A DNA stretch of 6,864 nt from contig CAZOBB010000207.1 in assembly GCA_964577975.1 (NCBI GenBank), forward strand, positions 1-6,864, given 5' to 3'. This document shows, one piece after another, positions 1-5,931 of the stretch; the first letter of the stretch is position 1, and each line of letters opens with the position of its first letter. A program made the position numbers and the translations under genes. The DNA is from JAOZMY01 sp964577975 (GTDB lineage Bacteria; Desulfobacterota; S145-22). The notes below the pieces were generated by a model. That model saw only the letters and a program-made list of their open reading frames with translations, was not told where the DNA came from and did no database searches.

Positions 1-1
1 T

Positions 2-469
2 TTGGCGGCGGAGATCTTCCACAAGGCCACGGCGGAGTACGGGATCGCGGAAGAGGACATCTGGTTTGACCCGATCGTTCTTCCCATCAACGTCCAGTTG
101 CAGCAGGTTCAGGCCTGCTTCGAATTCACGGAGCAGATTCCTTACATGGCTCCCAATGGCAAGTCGACCTGCGGTGTGTCCAATGTTTCCAATGGTTCTC
201 CGAACCATCTTCGTCCCATCCTCAACCAGACCTATATGATCATGCTTCAGAAACAGGGGATGTATTCGTGCATCATGGATCCCCTGGACGAGGGCATGAT
301 GGAGTTTGCCCGGGGCGGACGCCAGGATATCGTCAACCTTATCTACCGTATGCTGGATGGTGAGGAGATCAACCCTGACGATCTCAACGAGGAAGAGCTG
401 AAATACTACAAGACAGTCAGAGTCTTGCGGGGCGATATCCTCTATTCGGATTCCTGGTTAGAGGTTTAG
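2..469 (+). CDS. acsE: 5-methyltetrahydrofolate:corrinoid iron-sulfur protein methyltransferase (AcsE), C-terminal part
   Basis: Cytoplasmic enzyme that moves the methyl group of methyl-THF to the Co(I) corrinoid of the corrinoid iron-sulfur protein, linking the folate branch to CODH/acetyl-CoA synthase. The visible 155 residues are the C-terminal half of a pterin-binding TIM barrel; the reading frame is open to the left edge, so the TTG at position 2 is not a real start. Seen motifs: FDPIVLP near visible residues 22-28, GVSNVSNGSP at 58-67, and RPILNQTY just after. By spacing, D23 and N61 probably match the catalytic-pocket Asp160 and Asn199 described for the Moorella enzyme. The acidic C-terminal tail (DDLNEEELKYYK) suits the family. 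A strong terminator follows 11 nt after the stop, so this is probably the last gene of an upstream, likely acs, operon. A MetH-type or other methyl-THF methyltransferase is the alternative, less likely given the neighbours. Confidence 0.88.
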   Translation: MAAEIFHKATAEYGIAEEDIWFDPIVLPINVQLQQVQACFEFTEQIPYMAPNGKSTCGVSNVSNGSPNHLRPILNQTYMIMLQKQGMYSCIMDPLDEGMMEFARGGRQDIVNLIYRMLDGEEINPDDLNEEELKYYKTVRVLRGDILYSDSWLEV

Positions 470-479
470 GGGTTTTCAA

Positions 480-507
480 AAAGAGGGATGGTTTTCCATC
501 CCTCTTT
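480..507 (+). terminator. Rho-independent-type terminator hairpin after acsE
   Basis: A perfect 12-bp inverted repeat, AAAGAGGGATGG (480-491) and CCATCCCTCTTT (496-507), encloses a TTTT loop. It begins 11 nt after the acsE stop. The U-run is short because it is the TTT that closes the stem, but upstream A's and the high stem stability fit an intrinsic terminator. It separates acsE from the hdrA-metF operon. Confidence 0.85.
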
Positions 508-533
508 GTCATATATAAATGTATTTATAAAAT
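506..533 (+). promoter_or_regulatory. Candidate sigma70-type promoter for the hdrA-mvhD-metVF operon
   Basis: TTGTCA (506-511, five of six matches to TTGACA) lies 16 nt upstream of TAAAAT (528-533, five of six matches to TATAAT) in the most AT-rich intergenic stretch of the window. Transcription would start near 540, giving a leader of only about 12 nt. The -35 element overlaps the end of the terminator stem. The call is by eye, and a TATAAA at 526-531 with a 14-nt spacer is an alternative. Confidence 0.4.
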
Positions 534-544
534 TAGGGTGTTAC

Positions 545-548
545 GGAG
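545..548 (+). promoter_or_regulatory. Ribosome binding site that bears on the hdrA start choice
   Basis: GGAG at 545-548 is only 3 nt from the ATG at 552 but 6 nt from the GTG at 555, the second codon of the same frame. The spacing slightly favours the GTG; the protein differs by one residue. ATG is kept as the annotated start because of its stronger codon. Confidence 0.45.
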
Positions 549-551
549 TCA

Positions 552-1586
552 ATGGTGAGTGATGCTCATGTGATTGTGGTAGGAGGAGGGATTGCGGGGA
601 TCACCTGTGCGGGTGAACTGGCGCAGGCGGGTTTGCGCGTCACCCTGATTGAGAAAGAGTCGAAAATTGGGGGATGGGCAGCGGATTATTGTTGTAAGGC
701 CACGGAGCGATGCCAACGTTGTTTTGTCTGTGTGTCGGACAAGAAGCGGGAGAGGGCGCAATCGATGGATGGATTGTCTGTCATGACGGATCGCCGCGTC
801 TCAAAGGTGGAAAAGAACGGCACGGGATACCAGGTCCAAGTGGAGGGAGCGGGTGGAAAGGAGAAACTTTATGCGAACGCGGTCGTCTTCGCTACAGGGT
901 TTTCTCCATTTGATGCGTCGAAAAAAGGAGAATACGGATATGGAAGGTATCCGGATGTCGTGACGGCGTTGGATCTGGAACGAATGTTGCGGGAAGAAGG
1001 AAAGATTCGTCGACCCTCGAATGGACAGATCCCTAAAAAAATTGCATTCATTCAGTGCGTGGGATCGCGCGATGAAAGTATCGGACACCTTTATTGTTCG
1101 AAGGCTTGTTGTGCGTACGCCCTTAGGATGGGTCGGGTGATCCGAAATCAGAATCCCTCGTCGGAAATTTTCTTTTTTTATATGGATATTCAGCCGGCTG
1201 GGCGATTGTTCGATGAAACATTGATGGCGTGCCAGCAGGATCCTCAGTTCCATTTTATTCGGGCGATTCCTTCCAAGATTTACCAGTATCATCGGAAAGA
1301 TGGATTGATGATGCGGGTGCTGAATACGGAAAGTGGGGAGCTGGAAGAACAGTTTTTCGATATGATCGTTCTCTCCATTGGGATGGAACCGAACAGAGAG
1401 AATGAATCCTTGTGGGAAAATCTCGAGTTACAAAAGGGGAAGGAAGGGTTTGTTGATTCCCCATCCCGGGATGATGGGATTTTCCTGGCCGGCACGGTAT
1501 CAGGCCCGAAAGATATTGATCGCTCCATAACCGACGCGAAACGAGTTGCCTTGCTAGCTTTGGAATACCTGGAGGGTAGGAGATGA
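552..1586 (+). CDS. hdrA: HdrA-like FAD-binding protein, short QmoA-type
   Basis: Flavoprotein of the heterodisulfide reductase A family, 344 residues against about 650 for full methanogen HdrA; it lacks both the N-terminal and C-terminal ferredoxin regions and so resembles QmoA in build. Seen: FAD Rossmann motif GGGIAG (11-16) with GG at 40-41; a Cys group C47, C48, C54, C57, C60; VFATGF at 112-117; the HdrA signature CVGSRDES (169-176), then YCSKACC (181-187) and YMDIQ (210-214); and the C-terminal FAD motif FLAGTVSGPKDID (311-323). No signal peptide or membrane segment is visible, so it should be cytoplasmic. It opens a six-gene operon and its TGA overlaps the next start as ATGA. The inferred role is the flavin centre that takes or splits electrons for the MetVF reductase. 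Family assignment is firm; the electron partner is inferred. The start may be GTG 555. Confidence 0.88.
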   Translation: MVSDAHVIVVGGGIAGITCAGELAQAGLRVTLIEKESKIGGWAADYCCKATERCQRCFVCVSDKKRERAQSMDGLSVMTDRRVSKVEKNGTGYQVQVEGAGGKEKLYANAVVFATGFSPFDASKKGEYGYGRYPDVVTALDLERMLREEGKIRRPSNGQIPKKIAFIQCVGSRDESIGHLYCSKACCAYALRMGRVIRNQNPSSEIFFFYMDIQPAGRLFDETLMACQQDPQFHFIRAIPSKIYQYHRKDGLMMRVLNTESGELEEQFFDMIVLSIGMEPNRENESLWENLELQKGKEGFVDSPSRDDGIFLAGTVSGPKDIDRSITDAKRVALLALEYLEGRR

Positions 1587-2935
1587 GTGTGGGTCAATCT
1601 GTCTTGAGGATACCGGTGGAGCCTCCTGAGATCCAGGAGATCACGATAGCTCCTGAAGTGGCCGTGGTAGGGGATCACCCTGTCTGCGTGGCGATGGCGG
1701 ATGCCCTTTCGACCATGGGATTGGCGGTGACACTGATTCATCCTTATGAATCGTTAGAGGGTTTAATGGATCCTCTTCGTGTTCTTGTGGAGGTGGATGA
1801 GAGTGTGGCGGAGAAATATGCGTCCTTAACGAAAGACCTGACCCGCCCCTCGATAAAGGTCGTTGGCCGTGCCACCGTGGAAGGGATTGAGGGCCAATGG
1901 GGAGATTTTCGTTTGAGTGTTCTGAAGGACGCGTCGAGGATGGAGGTGAAAGCGTCGGGAATCGCGATGGCGTTTCAAGGGATTTCCAAACTTCCGGATG
2001 CCTATGATGGCATGGATGTCATTGGTCTTTCTCAGTTTTTTTCTCAACTCGACATTCATAAAGGTTGTTACGGGCAGAAAAGTGAGTCCATAAGGAAAAT
2101 TGCCTTTGTCTTGGATGTGGAGCAAAGAGACGAGAAATGGGCAAGCGCAACGGCATTTACATTAGGGAGATATTTGAAAGAGAATTTTGGAACCGAGGTG
2201 TACATCCTTTGTCAGGATGTGAAAGTGTCTCTCGATGGAATGGAAAAGGGATATAGACGGGCGCGCGAGGCGGGTATCTTGGTATTTAAGTATGAAGATC
2301 TACCTGTCGTGGAAGGAACGGCGGGGAGTTGGACCATAAGGTTTCGTGACAGTTCCGCCGTTTCCAAGGAATCACCGTGGGAGATTGCCTTGGAAGGATT
2401 GGATGTCGTTGTGGTTCAGGAGCGTTTGCGACCTTCAGAAAACCAGAGGAACCTTTTGACACAATTGAGGATTTCTTCCGAGGGAGGATTTGTCGGTCCC
2501 AACAACCCTCAATTTCTGGGTCGAACTTCCAAAAAAGGTGTTGTGGTAGGGGGTGATACCTGGTACCCTGAATATCCCACGGAAGGGTGGATGACGGCAC
2601 AAGCCGCCGCGGAGGAACTGTATCAGTGGGTTGGAAAGGGAAGTTATCAGATAGATGTGCATCGGGTGGCGGAAGTGGATCCCAGCAAGTGTGCCACGTG
2701 TCTGACGTGTTACCGGATATGCCCCCACGATAGTATTCGAATTGAGCGGTATGGTATGCGGAATGTCTATATCACGACAGGTGCCAGAGAGGGGGGCACA
2801 TGGGAGGCAGCGCGAGTGAAGGTGGCAACGTGCGACGGATGTGGACTATGTGCGAGCGAGTGTCCTGCCAAAGCCATCCAGCTCATTTACTATCCTGATG
2901 TGGAGGTATTGGAGTTTTTGGAAAAGAATGTGTAG
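1583..2935 (+). CDS. Second HdrA-like protein with two [4Fe-4S] motifs and a degenerate flavin site
   Basis: 450-residue protein recognisable as HdrA-like by overall layout, but with degraded cofactor motifs. The N-terminal Rossmann strand is present (VAVVGDHPVC, 26-35) yet the glycine-rich GxGxxG is lost. The place of the HdrA CVGSR/CSxxCC segment is KIAFVLDVEQRDE (172-184) without cysteines. VVVGGDTWYP, just before the Fe-S part, corresponds to the HdrA AGxxxGPKDI segment, also altered. The C-terminus holds two clear 4Fe-4S motifs: C370, C373, C376, C380 (CATCLTCYRICP) and C417, C420, C423, C427 (CDGCGLCASECP). It starts in an ATGA overlap with hdrA, with GGAGG at 1571-1575. It probably acts as an electron conduit between the flavin subunit and MvhD, like the N-terminal and middle parts of QmoB. 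Whether it still binds FAD is unclear. Confidence 0.8.
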   Translation: MSVGQSVLRIPVEPPEIQEITIAPEVAVVGDHPVCVAMADALSTMGLAVTLIHPYESLEGLMDPLRVLVEVDESVAEKYASLTKDLTRPSIKVVGRATVEGIEGQWGDFRLSVLKDASRMEVKASGIAMAFQGISKLPDAYDGMDVIGLSQFFSQLDIHKGCYGQKSESIRKIAFVLDVEQRDEKWASATAFTLGRYLKENFGTEVYILCQDVKVSLDGMEKGYRRAREAGILVFKYEDLPVVEGTAGSWTIRFRDSSAVSKESPWEIALEGLDVVVVQERLRPSENQRNLLTQLRISSEGGFVGPNNPQFLGRTSKKGVVVGGDTWYPEYPTEGWMTAQAAAEELYQWVGKGSYQIDVHRVAEVDPSKCATCLTCYRICPHDSIRIERYGMRNVYITTGAREGGTWEAARVKVATCDGCGLCASECPAKAIQLIYYPDVEVLEFLEKNV

Positions 2936-2996
2936 GGATATGGAGGTTGTAGAATAAATCTTTTCAGTTTGAGAGAAAAGAGTGGGAGCATAGCTA

Positions 2997-3389
2997 ATGG
3001 GGAGTGAAAATCCGAAGATTGTGGCATTCTGTTGTGAAGAATCTGGGATGCCAGCCTATGAACATGCCTTGTCGCTAGGATTGGAGTTGCCGGAAGGTTT
3101 GAGGGTGATTGCCATTCCCTGTGGTGGGAAAGCGGAAACGGGATACATTATGAAGGCCCTTGATGAGGGGGCAGACGCGGTGATGGTGTTTGCTTGTTAT
3201 GAGGGGAATTGCAAGTATGTTAGAGGAAATATCCGGGCAGAGAAGAGGGTGAATTACCTCAAAGGCAGACTTGAGAAATTGGGGCTTTCACCTGAGAAGA
3301 TTGTGTTTTGTCCGGTAGCACCAGCAAATGGTGTCAGGTTTGCAGAGCTGTTGCAGCAAGAGATAGAAGTGCTTCGAAAAGGTACGTAA
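2997..3389 (+). CDS. mvhD: MvhD/HdrD-type iron-sulfur electron-transfer subunit (delta subunit family)
   Basis: 130-residue member of the MvhD family, the small [2Fe-2S] protein that passes electrons between a dehydrogenase and HdrA; normal family length. Seen: an N-terminal FCCEES (11-16) where the family usually has a CNWC-type motif; IPCGGKAETG (40-49) matching the usual MCSGRVDP segment with C42; and FACYEGNCKYVRGN (65-78) matching the usual GCHPGDCHYxxGN, keeping C67 and C72. C105 is an extra cysteine. A good Shine-Dalgarno, GGGAG at 2984-2988, lies 8 nt upstream of ATG. It follows the second HdrA-like gene by 61 nt and precedes metV by 27 nt, which places it as the link between the HdrA-like subunits and MetV/MetF. 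G+C by count (3001-3389) is about 48%. Family assignment is firm; cluster ligation is uncertain because one usual cysteine is missing. Confidence 0.85.
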   Translation: MGSENPKIVAFCCEESGMPAYEHALSLGLELPEGLRVIAIPCGGKAETGYIMKALDEGADAVMVFACYEGNCKYVRGNIRAEKRVNYLKGRLEKLGLSPEKIVFCPVAPANGVRFAELLQQEIEVLRKGT

Positions 3390-3426
3390 CTATTATCATA
3401 AAGGAAGGGTAATAGCATGATCATAG
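3390..3426 (+). promoter_or_regulatory. Possible start-codon hairpin in front of metV
   Basis: CTATTATCAT (3390-3399) can pair with ATGATCATAG (3417-3426) at 9 of 10 positions. This places the metV ATG in the stem and the Shine-Dalgarno AAGGAAGGG (3401-3409) in the loop. A shorter alternative pairing uses CTATTA (3390-3395) with TAATAG (3410-3415). It could tune metV translation, but stems are AT-rich and weak; no function is shown. Confidence 0.25.
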
Positions 3427-4085
3427 CAGAACAGAAACCCATCGAAGAAATCCTGGAGATGCTGGCCCCACACAAGAAGATTCTCCTTGCGGGATGTGGG
3501 GCATGTGTGACGGTTTGTCAGGCGGGCGGAGAGAAGGAAGTCGGGGTTCTGGCTTCCCAGATACGCATGGCGAGGAAAGAGGCGGGAAACCCCATCGAGA
3601 TTGTTGAGATGACCCTCACGCGTCAATGTGAGCCGGAATTTATGGAGGAAGCCAAAGACGCAATGAAAGACGTGGAGGCCGTGCTTTCCATCGCGTGCGG
3701 CATCGGGGTTCAGCTCATGGCGCAGACGTTTTATGACAAGCCCGCCTACCCGGGCCTGAACACGACCTTCCTCGGCTTGCCGGAGGAGCATGGCGTTTTC
3801 ACGGAACGGTGTGCCGCCTGTGGAAACTGCGTGTTGCATCTGACTGGCGGGATCTGTCCCATTGCACGCTGTTCCAAGAGCCTCTTGAACGGGCCGTGTG
3901 GAGGGTCTCAGAACGGGAAGTGCGAGATCAGTCAAGATGTGGATTGCGCCTGGCAGTTGATTTATGACCGATTGAAGGCGATCGGAAAACTGGAGAACTT
4001 GACGGAGATCATACCGCCCAAGAAATGGATTACCAGTCGGGACGGCGGACCGAGGAAAATCGTAAGGGAGGACCTTCGGATATGA
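3417..4085 (+). CDS. metV: MetV, iron-sulfur/zinc partner subunit of methylenetetrahydrofolate reductase
   Basis: 222-residue member of the methylene-THF reductase C-terminal (MetV) family, the partner that lets acetogen-type MetF accept electrons from iron-sulfur donors. Cysteines are arranged as in the family: GCGACVTVC (C27, C30, C34), C71, C94, then CAACGNC (C132, C135, C138), CPIARC (C147, C152), GPCGGSQNGKC (C161, C169) and C176. The first half is the cluster-binding part and the second a zinc-finger-like tail. No membrane segment or export signal is visible. AAGGAAGGG at 3401-3409 supports the ATG at 3417. Its TGA overlaps the metF ATG as ATGA, which implies coupled translation and a tight MetVF complex. 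It is richer in G+C (about 56% over 3421-4080) than the preceding mvhD. Assignment is secure. Confidence 0.92.
   Translation: MIIAEQKPIEEILEMLAPHKKILLAGCGACVTVCQAGGEKEVGVLASQIRMARKEAGNPIEIVEMTLTRQCEPEFMEEAKDAMKDVEAVLSIACGIGVQLMAQTFYDKPAYPGLNTTFLGLPEEHGVFTERCAACGNCVLHLTGGICPIARCSKSLLNGPCGGSQNGKCEISQDVDCAWQLIYDRLKAIGKLENLTEIIPPKKWITSRDGGPRKIVREDLRI
4066..4072 (+). promoter_or_regulatory. Ribosome binding site fixing the metF start at 4082
   Basis: GGGAGGA at 4066-4072 lies 9 nt before the ATG at 4082. The same frame is open upstream to an ATG at 4025, but that would add 19 low-complexity residues overlapping metV and has no comparable site. The ATGA overlap also supports 4082. Confidence 0.75.
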
Positions 4086-5002
4086 AGAGCGGCTCGAATC
4101 TTGAAAAGGTACTGGAGAAAGGTGAATTTGCAGTTACGGCGGAACTTGGACCGCCGAAGGGAAACGACGTTGAGGTCGTCTATGAGAAGGCTAAATATCT
4201 CAAAGGGGTCGTGGATGCCGTGAATGTCACGGATAACCAGACGGCCATCGTGAGGATGTCTTCCATCGCTACCTCGAAGATCATCATGGACCTAGGGCTG
4301 GAACCGGTGATGCAAATGACCTGCCGGGACCGGAACCGGATCGGTATGCAGAGCGACATATTTGGCGCGACGGCCCTTGGAATCAAAAACTGTTTGTGTT
4401 TGACAGGTGACCATCAGCGGTTTGGGAATGAAATTGATTCTAAAAACGTGTATGATCTTGACTCTATCCAGCTTTTAAGTGTATTAAAGGCTATGAGAGA
4501 CGAGGGGAAGACCCTGGGCGGAGAGGAAATTGAGGGGAATATCAAACTCTTTTTGGGCGCAGCGGCAAACCCCTTCGGGGATCCTTTCGAGTTTCGGGCC
4601 ATCCGGCTGGCGAAGAAGGTCAAAGCCGGGGCCGATTTCATACAGACACAGGTGATCTACGATATGGATCGGTTTCGCGAGTGGATGAAGATGGTGCGGG
4701 ATTTGGGGCTCCATGAGCGGACCCATATCATGGCGGGTGTCATGCCGCTCAAGTCCGGAGGTATGGCACGGTACATGGCGAAGAACGTGGCGGGCGTGAC
4801 CATCCCTGATGAAATCGTAAAACGGATGGTAGCGGCACCAAAGGGGAAGGGTGCGGCGGAAGGGATCAAGATCTGTATCGAGACCATCGAACAGTTGAAA
4901 GAAATTGAAGGTGTTCATGGGGTTCATATCATGGCACTCGAGTGGGAACATCGTGTTCCTGAAATATGTGAGGAGGCTGGGCTGCTTCCAAGACCAAGTT
5001 GA
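4082..5002 (+). CDS. metF: Methylenetetrahydrofolate reductase (MetF)
   Basis: Flavin-dependent TIM-barrel enzyme interconverting 5,10-methylene-THF and 5-methyl-THF, the methyl-branch step that feeds AcsE. 306 residues, close to E. coli MetF (296). Seen: AELGPPKG (20-27) with E21 at the place of E. coli Glu28; DAVNVTDN (45-52); QMTCRDRNRIGMQSD (78-92); LTGDH (107-111) with D110 at the place of Asp120; AANPFGDP (161-168); and FIQTQVIYD (186-194) with Q190 at the place of Gln183. All key positions are kept, so it should be active. It overlaps metV and works with it; electrons likely come from the HdrA-like/MvhD arm rather than directly from NAD(P)H. In a sulfate reducer the pathway may run in either direction. 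A local AT-rich patch, 4381-4500, interrupts an otherwise G+C-rich gene. Confidence 0.92.
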   Translation: MKSGSNLEKVLEKGEFAVTAELGPPKGNDVEVVYEKAKYLKGVVDAVNVTDNQTAIVRMSSIATSKIIMDLGLEPVMQMTCRDRNRIGMQSDIFGATALGIKNCLCLTGDHQRFGNEIDSKNVYDLDSIQLLSVLKAMRDEGKTLGGEEIEGNIKLFLGAAANPFGDPFEFRAIRLAKKVKAGADFIQTQVIYDMDRFREWMKMVRDLGLHERTHIMAGVMPLKSGGMARYMAKNVAGVTIPDEIVKRMVAAPKGKGAAEGIKICIETIEQLKEIEGVHGVHIMALEWEHRVPEICEEAGLLPRPS

Positions 5003-5023
5003 TAGAAAAAGAAGGAGGGACCG

Positions 5024-5896
5024 ATGGGCTTTGCGGACCACCTGACATCGGGGGAGTTTGTAAAGATTGTTGAAATTCAACCTCCAAAAGGTGTGGACCT
5101 GACAAAGTTCCTGGGGCATGCGGAGACCGTGAGAGGTCGAGTGGATGCCATTCTTGTTCCAGAATTGGAAACCTCCATCATGCGGTTGTCATCCCTTGCC
5201 GCATCAAAGATTCTCGCGGAAAAGGGGTTTGAGCCTATTCATCATACACCCTGTGGTCATAAAAACCGGATTGCTCTTCAGTCCGAGTTGTTGGGGGCGT
5301 ATGCCCTGGGACTGGAAACGGTCTGGGTTACGCGAGGAGATTCTCCTGTAATTGGAGACCATCCGGAAGCGAAAGAGGTGTTTGATCTCGACGTGAATGA
5401 TCTTCTTGCGGCGGTGAAGCGCCTTCAGGAAGGCTATGATCTTTCTGGTAATGATCTGGAAGGTGCTCCACGATTTTTGGTAGGGTCGACATTTAATGTG
5501 GGCGTCACGGGGCACGTCCTTGACCTTGAGGTTTTGGAGGTCGAGAAAAAGATACGGTTAGGGGTTGATTTCTTTATCACCAATCCTGTTTTCGATTTAG
5601 AACAATTTAGGCGGGTGATGGAGAAGGTTCAACCCTTTAAGGTTCCCGTGATCGCGTCGGTTATGATTCTGAAATCGGTGGGAATGGCGAGATACATCAA
5701 CAAGCACATTGATGGAGTGATGGTTCCGGATGATCTAATCCAGAGGATGATGAGAGAACCGGACAAATTGAAAGCATCTATAGAGATAACCGCAGACTTG
5801 ATCAAGGCACTTGAAGCGATGTGTCAGGGGGTCTGTATCGTACCGATAGGATGGGAGGACAAAGTTCCGCAGGTGTTGGATGCCTGTGGTTTTTAA
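5024..5896 (+). CDS. Divergent MetF-like protein (methylenetetrahydrofolate reductase family paralog)
   Basis: 290-residue MetF-family TIM-barrel protein, clearly related to the preceding MetF but changed at several active-site places. Kept: EIQPPKG (17-23) with E17 equivalent to Glu28; CGHKNRIALQSE (77-88); TRGD (103-106) with D106 equivalent to Asp120. Changed: NVTDN of MetF becomes LVPELE (44-49), TQV becomes TNP with N187 at the Gln183 place, and the AANPFGDP segment becomes STFNVGVTGH (155-164). The C-terminal ASVMILKSVGMARYINKHI (about 213-231) aligns with the MetF AGVMPLKSGGMARYMAKNV stretch. AAGGAGG at 5012-5018 lies 5 nt before the ATG, 21 nt after metF stops, so it is co-transcribed. 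It may be a non-catalytic or specialised partner of MetVF, or act on another pterin or carrier. Family membership is sure; the reaction is not. Confidence 0.8.
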   Translation: MGFADHLTSGEFVKIVEIQPPKGVDLTKFLGHAETVRGRVDAILVPELETSIMRLSSLAASKILAEKGFEPIHHTPCGHKNRIALQSELLGAYALGLETVWVTRGDSPVIGDHPEAKEVFDLDVNDLLAAVKRLQEGYDLSGNDLEGAPRFLVGSTFNVGVTGHVLDLEVLEVEKKIRLGVDFFITNPVFDLEQFRRVMEKVQPFKVPVIASVMILKSVGMARYINKHIDGVMVPDDLIQRMMREPDKLKASIEITADLIKALEAMCQGVCIVPIGWEDKVPQVLDACGF

Positions 5897-5931
5897 TCTG
5901 TTGAAACACGGGATATTGTGATGAGGGGGAC

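Noticed and set aside
2936..2996. Possible small RNA, promoter or peptide gene between the second HdrA-like gene and mvhD
   Set aside because: Only 61 nt with a Shine-Dalgarno near its end; no hairpin, T-run or convincing promoter boxes seen.
3396..3935. Open frame on the minus strand (179 codons) opposite metV
   Set aside because: It mirrors the conserved Cys-rich metV and has no family features or ribosome binding site of its own.
4025..4081. N-terminal extension of metF from the ATG at 4025
   Set aside because: The added residues overlap metV in another frame, do not resemble MetF, and a much better ribosome binding site serves ATG 4082.
4570..4580. CCCC-TTC-GGGG hairpin in metF as a terminator or pause
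   Set aside because: It encodes the NPFGD segment of the enzyme, is only 4 bp and has no T-run.
4484..5119. Open frame on the minus strand (211 codons) across the metF/metF-like junction
   Set aside because: It spans two well-supported + strand genes and its translation is His- and Pro-rich without recognisable motifs.
5897..5931. Terminator after the metF-like gene
   Set aside because: No inverted repeat followed by T's could be found in the 35-nt gap.
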